Part shown: piece after piece, positions 1 to 5,930 of the stretch
How positions within the stretch are numbered: position 1 is the stretch's first letter
How the letters are laid out: each line of letters opens with the position of its first letter
NCBI RefSeq assembly: GCF_945952095.1
Contig: NZ_CAMFHL010000289.1
Location: 1-8,868, forward strand
Source: an uncultured Arsenicibacter sp.
GTDB taxonomy: Bacteria > Bacteroidota > Bacteroidia > Cytophagales > Spirosomataceae
Direction: 5' to 3'
DNA length: 8,868 nucleotides
Program-made: the position numbers and the translations under genes
Notes under the pieces: generated by a model
Database searches by the model: none
Seen by the model: only the letters and a program-made list of their open reading frames with translations
What the model was told of the DNA's origin: nothing

Positions 1-47
1 GAGATTGCCTCTTGTCTCGTGGGCTCGGAGATGTGTATAAGAGACAG
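1..47 (+). other. Illumina Nextera adapter with i7 index (sequencing artefact)
   Basis: This stretch is synthetic library sequence, not genome. Bases 1-5 (GAGAT) match the end of the P7 flow-cell primer. Bases 6-13 (TGCCTCTT) match the i7 index I recall as N711 in adapter orientation. Bases 14-47 are the Nextera read-2 transposase adapter, ending in the 19-bp Tn5 mosaic end AGATGTGTATAAGAGACAG at 29-47. The P7-index-transposon order is exactly that of a Nextera library molecule, so this is untrimmed adapter at a contig end. The insert begins at 48. The bases should be masked, and any reading frame drawn through them is meaningless. Confidence 0.98.
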
Positions 48-406
48 GCCCGACGGTGAATATTGAGTTTCCATACGCCGTCAGCGCCGAAGGGCGCGGC
101 TTTGGCAGCTTAATACGGACACAGGGCAATCAACTGGTATATGACCGGGTACTCCTAAAAGGCGAACAGGTCTACACCGCTGGTTTACAGGGCTTATCCG
201 GGAAAGCCAGCGACTACGACATCCGCATCGAAAACCTCAAAACCGGTGCCGGTATTCACATTGAGGGCGACAAACCTCTCGAGAAACTGGTATACTGGGC
301 CTGTTCAACCACGTCCTGCCCCGAACCATACATAAAAATCGATGTAGCACCGGGAAAAGAATTCCGCTGGCAGATTCGCTATACCTTTTATGAAAAAAGG
401 CCCTGA
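48..406 (+). CDS. C-terminal fragment of an unidentified protein, 5' end missing
   Basis: The frame is open from the first genomic codon (50-52) to TGA at 404-406, giving about 118 residues. A GTG at 56 could be read as a start, but the frame stays open to the adapter junction, no ribosome site precedes it, and the protein begins mid-domain. I therefore treat this as a gene whose beginning was lost at the contig end. The visible part is rich in alternating hydrophobic and polar residues, as in a beta-sandwich. It ends with a distinctive run, LVYWACSTTSCPEPYIKI, then a PGKEFRW turn and an aromatic tail. That ending recalls mutarotase-like sugar-binding proteins of the DUF4380 kind, but this is a weak impression and I do not assign a function. 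It lies 67 bp before the PQQ dehydrogenase on the same strand and may belong to the same sugar locus. Confidence 0.75.
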
Positions 407-410
407 CGGA

Positions 411-424
411 GCGGCCCCGGCCGC
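411..424. repeat. Short GC-rich palindrome after the partial gene
   Basis: The 14-base sequence GCGGCCCCGGCCGC can fold into a 5-bp stem with a 4-base loop, starting four bases after the stop codon at 404-406. No T-run follows it, so it is at best a weak hairpin in the transcript between the partial gene and the PQQ dehydrogenase. In GC-rich DNA a palindrome this short can arise by chance. Confidence 0.3.
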
Positions 425-473
425 CAGTGAGCAGCGAATGTGCACATACTAACCTTAACCAAGACCTGTACCC

Positions 474-2681
474 ATGACCGTTTTCTTTAAATCAGTTGTC
501 GTCACGCTAATGCTGGGAGGCTCGGTTGCACTGAACTGGCAGCAATCAGCGCCGCCGGTACGGCAGCCGGGAGAAGACTGGCCGGCTTACGGCGGAAACA
601 ATGCCGGAAACCGGTACTCTCCGCTGACACAGATAAACCGGAATACGGTTAAAAACCTACAACTGGCCTGGACGTATAAGACCGGTGATAACAACGATCC
701 GGCACAGCGGGGGATGGACATGCAATGCCAGCCCATTGTGGTTGACGGTATTCTGTACGGCACCTCGCCCCGGCTGAAGTTGTTTGCCGTTGATGCGGCT
801 ACCGGTAAAGAACGCTGGCAGTTTAATCCGTTTGCCGACCCTGCCAAACAACCCCGTTTCCACCCGTTGCGGGGGGTAATGTATTGGGAAGACGGTGCGG
901 ATAAGCGGATTTTATACACCGTCGGTTCGTCGCTGTACGCCATCAATGCGGAGACCGGCAAACCGGTTGCCTCGTTCGGAAAGGCCGGAGAAGTAGACTT
1001 ACATGAAGGCCTGGGCGATGTCGAAACCCTTGGTTATGATGTAAATAACTACTCCATCCGGGTGACGACGCCGGGCGTGATTTACAAGGATTTACTCATT
1101 ACAGGGTCAGCCCTGAACGAAGGGGGCGATGCACCGCCGGGGTATATCCGTGCCTTTAATGTCCGGACCGGCAAACTGGCTTGGGTATTTCATACCATTC
1201 CGCTGCCCGGCGAGTTTGGCTACGAAACATGGGCAAAGGACTCCTACCGGAAACTGGGCGGGGCCAACTGCTGGGCCGGTATGGTGCTGGATGAAACACG
1301 GGGGGTAGTCTATGCCGGGACAGGTTCGCCGTCGGTTGATTTCTACGGCGGGGCCCGCGAAGGACAAAACCTGTTTGCCAACTGTGTGATTGCCCTCAAT
1401 GCTGAGACCGGCAAACGGATCTGGCATTTTCAGACGGTACACCATGATCTGTGGGACCGCGATCTGCCGTGTCCGCCAAACCTGATGCGTGTCCGGCACA
1501 ACGGGCGGCTGGTAGATGCGGTGGTGCAGGCGACCAAAGACGGGTATGTATTTGTCTTTGACCGCGATACGGGCAAGCCGCTGTTTCCGGTACAGGAAGT
1601 TCCCGTACCGACGACGCCGGCATTGCCGGGCGAAAAGCCCTGGCCGATGCAGCCCGTTCCGGTAAAACCCGCTCCGTTTGTGCGCCAGGAACTGACCGAG
1701 GCAGACATCACTACCCGGACCCCCGAAGCGCATCAGTATGTGTTGAACCGGTACCGGAACAGCCGGTTTGGCAGTAAATACATGCCGCCTGGTCTGGAAG
1801 GCACGCTCTATTATGGATTTGGCGGCGGGGCTGAGTGGGGCGGTAATGCCGCTGATCCTGACGGGATTCTGTACCAGAATGCCAACACCATGCTCTGGTG
1901 GCTGGTTATGCGCGACAGCCGGAAGGCTGCCGATGGCGGGGCACTGACCCGTGGAGGTGCGTTGTTTAACACAAACTGTTCGGCCTGTCACGGTGCAAAC
2001 AGGAACGGTAGGGCAGGAGCGGGCACCCAGGCTTACCCTGATCTCACCGACGTAAGCAAGCGGCTCACCCGTGAGCAGATCAATTTACTGATGGCCACCG
2101 GCCGGGGGCGGATGCCGTCCTTCGGCCACCTGTCAAAAGATGACCGTGAGGCTATTGTAAATTTCCTGCTGAAACAGGACAGTAGACCGGCTCCGGACCA
2201 GCATAGCCCGGTGATTAACGGAGCGACAGCCGCCGGTACTGACTTTCCGTATATGGCGCCATACCTGAATAACGGAACGACCCAGTTCAGGGATCAGGAT
2301 AACTATCCGGCCATAAAACCACCGTGGGGGACGCTGAACGCAATTGATCTGAATACAGGCGAGTACCGGTGGCAGGTCCCGCTCGGCGAATATCCTGAAC
2401 TGACCCGAAAAGGGGTGCCGCCAACCGGAACCGAAAACCACGGCGGGCCGATTGTTACGGCGGGCGGGCTGGTATTCATTGCCGCCACGTACGACGAAAA
2501 ACTCCGCGCCTTCGATAAAAATAACGGGCAGATTGTCTGGGAATATACATTACCGGCCGGCGGGTTTGCGACTCCGGTTACGTATATGGTGAACGGTAAG
2601 CAGTTTATCGCCATTGCTGCCGGCGGTACCCGATATGGCCTTAAATCCGGCGGATCCTACGTGGCCTTTGCGTTGCCGTAG
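474..2681 (+). CDS. Exported PQQ-dependent dehydrogenase with inserted cytochrome c domain
   Basis: This is a quinohaemoprotein of the membrane glucose dehydrogenase group (735 aa). Such enzymes oxidise an aldose or alcohol outside the cytoplasm and pass electrons from PQQ through haem c to the respiratory chain. The hydrophobic N-terminus (about residues 4-20) is a signal peptide or anchor; the five membrane helices of E. coli Gcd are absent. Propeller hallmarks are DWPAYGGNNAGNRYSPL near residue 35, TGKLAW and GEFGYETW near 230-250, and HHDLWDRDLP (His323 to Pro332), which holds the presumed catalytic aspartate. Lys355 in ATKDGYVFVFDR matches the PQQ-contacting lysine region of Gcd. A cytochrome c domain is inserted at about 485-570: CSACH gives Cys502, Cys505 and haem ligand His506, and Met547 in GRMPSFG is the likely second ligand. 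The propeller then resumes and ends in GGSYVAFALP. ATG 474 is the only start giving a full signal peptide; no Shine-Dalgarno is visible. Glucose, galactose or another aldose could be the substrate. The dgoK/dgoA neighbours favour an aldonate product. Confidence 0.93.
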   Translation: MTVFFKSVVVTLMLGGSVALNWQQSAPPVRQPGEDWPAYGGNNAGNRYSPLTQINRNTVKNLQLAWTYKTGDNNDPAQRGMDMQCQPIVVDGILYGTSPRLKLFAVDAATGKERWQFNPFADPAKQPRFHPLRGVMYWEDGADKRILYTVGSSLYAINAETGKPVASFGKAGEVDLHEGLGDVETLGYDVNNYSIRVTTPGVIYKDLLITGSALNEGGDAPPGYIRAFNVRTGKLAWVFHTIPLPGEFGYETWAKDSYRKLGGANCWAGMVLDETRGVVYAGTGSPSVDFYGGAREGQNLFANCVIALNAETGKRIWHFQTVHHDLWDRDLPCPPNLMRVRHNGRLVDAVVQATKDGYVFVFDRDTGKPLFPVQEVPVPTTPALPGEKPWPMQPVPVKPAPFVRQELTEADITTRTPEAHQYVLNRYRNSRFGSKYMPPGLEGTLYYGFGGGAEWGGNAADPDGILYQNANTMLWWLVMRDSRKAADGGALTRGGALFNTNCSACHGANRNGRAGAGTQAYPDLTDVSKRLTREQINLLMATGRGRMPSFGHLSKDDREAIVNFLLKQDSRPAPDQHSPVINGATAAGTDFPYMAPYLNNGTTQFRDQDNYPAIKPPWGTLNAIDLNTGEYRWQVPLGEYPELTRKGVPPTGTENHGGPIVTAGGLVFIAATYDEKLRAFDKNNGQIVWEYTLPAGGFATPVTYMVNGKQFIAIAAGGTRYGLKSGGSYVAFALP

Positions 2682-2747
2682 TCAGAAAATCCGGCAGAAC
2701 TTACAGACAGCTAGTTACATCTCGTCAACCGTAGATTGAATTCAGTT

Positions 2748-3755
2748 ATGAAAAAATTTGTGTTGGGTTGCGATTGGGGTACGTCCTCGTTCCGGCTTCG
2801 GCTCATTGACCGGCAAACGCAGACCGTGGTTGACCGGATTACATCTGATGAGGGTATTTCGAAAACATTTACTGCCTGGAAAAAGACCGGTGAGGCGAAA
2901 GGGGTGAGCCGTGACCGTTTTTTTCAGCAGCATCTCCGTAAACAGGTATTAGCCATTGCTGAAAAAACAGGTATGTCGCTTGATGGGGTAAACATGGTAC
3001 TCTCGGGCATGGCGTCGTCATCTATCGGGATGGACGAATTGCCCTACGCACCGGTTCCTTTTCCGGTAGATGGCAGCCGGGCAATTGTAAAACGCTTTGA
3101 TAAACAGCCGGACTTTCCCCACGAGATCCTGTTGATTTCGGGAGTTTGCAGTGAACACGACGTGATGAGGGGCGAAGAAACGCAGCTGATCGGGTTACTG
3201 GCCCTGCTCGATGACGATCATTATCCGGTGGCAGATACGGTTATTCTGTTTCCGGGTACCCATTCCAAACACGTCTATATTCAGAATCATCAGGTTGTTG
3301 ATTTTCAGACATTCATGACGGGCGAGGTCTACAACCTGATGGCACACCACAGCATTCTGAAAGACTCCGTCAGCACATCGCAGTCTGCTGGCTTTTCGGA
3401 GGCAGAGCAGTCGGCGTTTGTGGCGGGCATTCATGACCTGAGCTCGTCGGCCATCCTGAACAGTTTGTTCCGGGTGCGGATCAACCAGTTATTCAACAAA
3501 CTGTCGAAGCGGGAAAATGCCTGTTACCTGAGCGGAATTCTGATCGGCAGTGAGCTGAAAGCACTGGTATCCCGGCCACACTGGCAGCTCATGCTGTGCA
3601 GCAACAGCAACTTATATGAACTCTATAAACTGGCCATGGAAGAACTTGGCTTATCCGGCCGGATGACCACCATCTCCGCCGATTATCTGGACCGCGCCAC
3701 CATTGCCGGTCAGTTAAAATTAGTGCAGCACCAATTCATACAGTTAAATCAATGA
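2748..3755 (+). CDS. dgoK: 2-dehydro-3-deoxygalactonokinase (KDGal kinase)
   Basis: DgoK phosphorylates 2-keto-3-deoxygalactonate with ATP to the 6-phosphate in the cytoplasm, the kinase step of the De Ley-Doudoroff galactonate pathway. The 335-residue product shows the family landmarks in order: GCDWGTSSFR at residues 7-16 (N-terminal phosphate-binding loop), SGMASSSIGMDELPYAPVPFP before 110, DVMRGEETQ at 138-146, PGTHSKH at 169-175 and TFMTGE at 188-193. This family is distinct from the PfkB-type KdgK kinases, so the call is fairly specific. It is somewhat longer than the E. coli protein, which is about 290 residues. I chose ATG 2748 because it puts the phosphate-binding loop at the normal N-terminal distance; the in-frame TTG at 2736 adds only four residues. 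The stop codon overlaps the aldolase start as ATGA, so the two are probably co-translated. The gene is 66 bp after the PQQ dehydrogenase. Confidence 0.9.
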   Translation: MKKFVLGCDWGTSSFRLRLIDRQTQTVVDRITSDEGISKTFTAWKKTGEAKGVSRDRFFQQHLRKQVLAIAEKTGMSLDGVNMVLSGMASSSIGMDELPYAPVPFPVDGSRAIVKRFDKQPDFPHEILLISGVCSEHDVMRGEETQLIGLLALLDDDHYPVADTVILFPGTHSKHVYIQNHQVVDFQTFMTGEVYNLMAHHSILKDSVSTSQSAGFSEAEQSAFVAGIHDLSSSAILNSLFRVRINQLFNKLSKRENACYLSGILIGSELKALVSRPHWQLMLCSNSNLYELYKLAMEELGLSGRMTTISADYLDRATIAGQLKLVQHQFIQLNQ

Positions 3756-4405
3756 GGATAACCGTTTTTTCAGCGACCCTGTTTGCACAGGCACCCATTG
3801 TCGGAATCATACGCGGCCTGTCGGCGGAAGAAGTGGGCCGGCTCCTGCCGGTTTATCTGGATGCCGGATTAACGACGGTTGAAATTACGATGAATACACC
3901 CGGCGCAGCGGGGATGATCGCCGCCGCCATTGCTGCATACGCCGGCCGGCTGAATATCGGAGCCGGTACCGTCCGGAGTATGGCCGATCTCGATGCCGCT
4001 CTGGAGGCCGGTGCGCAGTTTATCGTGACCCCGTCTCTGAACGAAGCCGTTATCCGTAGCTGCGTGGCCCGGCAGGTACCGGTTTTTCCTGGGGCCTTAA
4101 CCCCGACGGAAATCGAACTGGCCTGGTCACTCGGGGCGACGATGGTAAAAGTCTATCCGGCCAGCGCATTTGGCCCCGGCTACATCCGCGATGTAAAAGC
4201 ACCGATGGACGAGGTAAAGCTTCTGCCGACGGGCGGGGTCGATGCCGGCAATATCGGGGCCTTTTTCCGTGCCGGTGCCGACGGCGTGGGCATGGGAGGT
4301 CAGCTAATCGATAAATCGCTGATCCGCGCGGATGATATGCAGGGCCTGAGCCGGCATTTTTCGGCTGTACTGAATGCCTGGCGAAATGCCGTTACTGACA
4401 GCTAA
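3752..4405 (+). CDS. dgoA: KDPGal/KDPG aldolase, Eda/DgoA family
   Basis: This class I aldolase splits 2-keto-3-deoxy-6-phosphogalactonate (or the gluconate epimer) into pyruvate and glyceraldehyde-3-phosphate, the step after DgoK. The 217-residue length is normal for the family. Visible active-site elements are GIIRG (Arg21), VEITMNTP with the general-base Glu44, the GAGTVRS strand near residue 70, the TPSLNEAV turn, and the Schiff-base Lys133 in MVKVYPASAFGPGYI. The phosphate-binding glycines follow in PTGGVD, and GVGMGGQL closes the barrel. The start is fixed by the 4-bp ATGA overlap with dgoK, which indicates translational coupling. Sequence alone does not separate DgoA from Eda. The fused arrangement with a DgoK-type kinase favours galactonate, although many such aldolases accept both epimers. 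It is followed by a 90-bp gap before the transporter gene. Confidence 0.9.
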   Translation: MRITVFSATLFAQAPIVGIIRGLSAEEVGRLLPVYLDAGLTTVEITMNTPGAAGMIAAAIAAYAGRLNIGAGTVRSMADLDAALEAGAQFIVTPSLNEAVIRSCVARQVPVFPGALTPTEIELAWSLGATMVKVYPASAFGPGYIRDVKAPMDEVKLLPTGGVDAGNIGAFFRAGADGVGMGGQLIDKSLIRADDMQGLSRHFSAVLNAWRNAVTDS

Positions 4406-4495
4406 ATCTTTGTCTTTAAGTTGCTTACTACTATTCAGCATCAACCGGTTACCCTTACGCCAACGCGTGGTTCAACCTGCTAACTCACTTTCCCT

Positions 4496-5818
4496 ATGAC
4501 CTCTTCCCGCATGACGCAGTACCGATGGTTCATTGTTTTTCTGGTGTTTATTGCCACGACCATTAACTACCTCGACCGCCAGATTATCGGCCTTCTGAAG
4601 CCGATACTGGAGAAGGAATTTGCCTGGTCGGAAACCGATTTTGCCAGGATTGTCATGGCATTTACGGCTGCATATGCGGTTGGGCTGGTTGTTTCGGGCT
4701 GGTTTATTGATAAAGTCGGTTCCAAGATCGGGTATGCCGTAACGATAGTAGTCTGGAGTGCGGCCGGTATGCTCCATGCGCTGGCCCGGAGTGCGTTTGG
4801 CTTCGGACTGGCACGTATTGGTCTGGGTATTGGGGAAGCCGGCAACTATCCGGCTGCCATGAAGACGGTAGCCGAATGGTTTCCGAAAAAAGAACGCGGG
4901 CTGGCGACCGGGCTGTTCAATGCCGGTACAAGCATTGGCGTGGTGGTTGCGGTTTTACTGGTGCCGCTGATTCTGCGGAATTTCGGCTGGCCTGAAGTGT
5001 TCTGGATAACCGGTTTACTCGGATTCTTCTGGCTCATTGCCTGGTGGATTTTTTATGACCTGCCCGCCCGACAACACCGTATGTCGGAATCGGAGCGGTT
5101 GTATATTCTGGCCGGACAGGATGCTTCGGAGGACAAAAAAGAAGAATCCGTTCGATGGATAACGCTGTTTGCCTACCCACAAACCTGGATTCTGATTGTC
5201 GGTAAAGGCCTGATTGATCCGATTTACTGGTTTTTCCTGTTCTGGCTTCCTTCCTACTTTTCTGCCATGTTTGCCCTTGACCTGAAAAAGCCGAGCTGGG
5301 AGCTGATGATTATCTATCTGGCCACTACGCTGGGCAGCATTTTTGGCGGTTACCTGTCGTCGCGGCTTATCAAAAAAGGCTGGCCGACGCTGAAAGCCCG
5401 CAAAACTGCCCTGCTGATTTTTGCCTGTATGGAGCTGTCGGTGTTTATGCTGCAATATGCCACTAACGTCTGGGTAGCTGTTGGGTTGCTGAGTCTGGCG
5501 GTTGCCGTACACCAGGCCTGGGCGACCAACGTCTTTACACTCGGCTCCGACCTGTTTCCGAAAAAAGCGGTCAGTTCGGCGGTGGGCATCGGCGGGATGG
5601 CCGGTGCACTTGGCGGCATTCTGTTTCCGCTGCTGGTCGGGAGTTTGCTGGACAGCTATCGCGCCGAAAACAACCTGTCGGGTGGTTACAACGTGCTGTT
5701 TATGATTTGCAGCGTGACCTATCTGATCGCCTGGCTACTCATTAATCTGTTAACAAAAAAGGTTAAACCAATTTCAGGAGCGTTACAAGATACAGAGACG
5801 GTTGCGGTTGTGAATTGA
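4496..5818 (+). CDS. MFS sugar-acid transporter, ExuT/DgoT (anion:cation symporter) family
   Basis: This is a 440-residue, 12-helix inner-membrane symporter that should bring a hexuronate or aldonate into the cell with protons. Family signatures are INYLDRQ in helix 1 (Asp27, Arg28) and GLGIGEAGNYPAAMKTVAEWFPKKERG in helix 4 (Glu114 to Asn117), typical of ExuT-like carriers. Asp27 and Glu114 are 87 residues apart, the same spacing I recall for the two proton sites of E. coli DgoT (Asp46, Glu133). Hydrophobic segments continue to a final helix near residue 420, and the C-terminal tail is short and polar. ATG 4496 is chosen because the next Met (residue 6) lies immediately before helix 1; no Shine-Dalgarno precedes either. 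The gene is 90 bp after dgoA with no obvious terminator between, so it could be in the same transcript. Galactonate is the substrate suggested by context, while the helix 4 motif looks more like a hexuronate carrier. Confidence 0.9.
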   Translation: MTSSRMTQYRWFIVFLVFIATTINYLDRQIIGLLKPILEKEFAWSETDFARIVMAFTAAYAVGLVVSGWFIDKVGSKIGYAVTIVVWSAAGMLHALARSAFGFGLARIGLGIGEAGNYPAAMKTVAEWFPKKERGLATGLFNAGTSIGVVVAVLLVPLILRNFGWPEVFWITGLLGFFWLIAWWIFYDLPARQHRMSESERLYILAGQDASEDKKEESVRWITLFAYPQTWILIVGKGLIDPIYWFFLFWLPSYFSAMFALDLKKPSWELMIIYLATTLGSIFGGYLSSRLIKKGWPTLKARKTALLIFACMELSVFMLQYATNVWVAVGLLSLAVAVHQAWATNVFTLGSDLFPKKAVSSAVGIGGMAGALGGILFPLLVGSLLDSYRAENNLSGGYNVLFMICSVTYLIAWLLINLLTKKVKPISGALQDTETVAVVN

Positions 5819-5879
5819 ATAGGGATAGCCTCCCGCTTACGCTGAACAGTATATGCATTGAGCAACTTACCTTTTGTCT

Positions 5880-5907
5880 CCGTGGTCTCCTGATGATAGG
5901 GCCACGG
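5880..5907. repeat. Small inverted repeat in the leader of the GH31 gene
   Basis: CCGTGG (5880-5885) and CCACGG (5902-5907) can pair around a 16-base loop, and the flanking bases GTC and GAC extend the pairing with a bulge. It sits in the 112-bp gap between the transporter and the GH31 gene, ending 23 bp before the ATG. It could be a leader stem-loop or an operator-like site, but the arms are short. I saw no convincing Bacteroidota promoter (TTG with TAnnTTTG) next to it. Confidence 0.25.
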
Positions 5908-5930
5908 GAGGACTGTAATACGCACAATGC

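Noticed and set aside
29..47. Tn5 mosaic end, possible transposon terminus
   Set aside because: It is part of a complete Nextera adapter preceded by an i7 index and P7 primer bases, so it is library sequence and not a native element.
56..406. GTG start at 56 giving a complete 116-residue gene
   Set aside because: The frame is open back to the adapter junction, there is no ribosome site, and the protein starts inside a domain. A truncated gene is the simpler reading.
1107..1991. Long minus-strand open frame (294 codons) opposite the PQQ dehydrogenase
   Set aside because: The + strand frame has clear family motifs throughout. The antisense frame shows none and is a by-product of GC-rich codon use.
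2736..2747. TTG at 2736 as the dgoK start
   Set aside because: It adds only four residues before an ATG that places the phosphate-binding loop at the normal distance from the N-terminus.
4406..4495. Terminator or promoter between dgoA and the transporter gene
   Set aside because: The 90-bp gap has only the short palindrome AACCGGTT and no stem with a T-run or recognisable promoter boxes.
5868..5876. TACCTTTTG as a Bacteroidota -7 promoter box for the GH31 gene
   Set aside because: It has one extra T relative to TAnnTTTG and no TTG-type -33 element at the expected distance upstream, so I could not support it.
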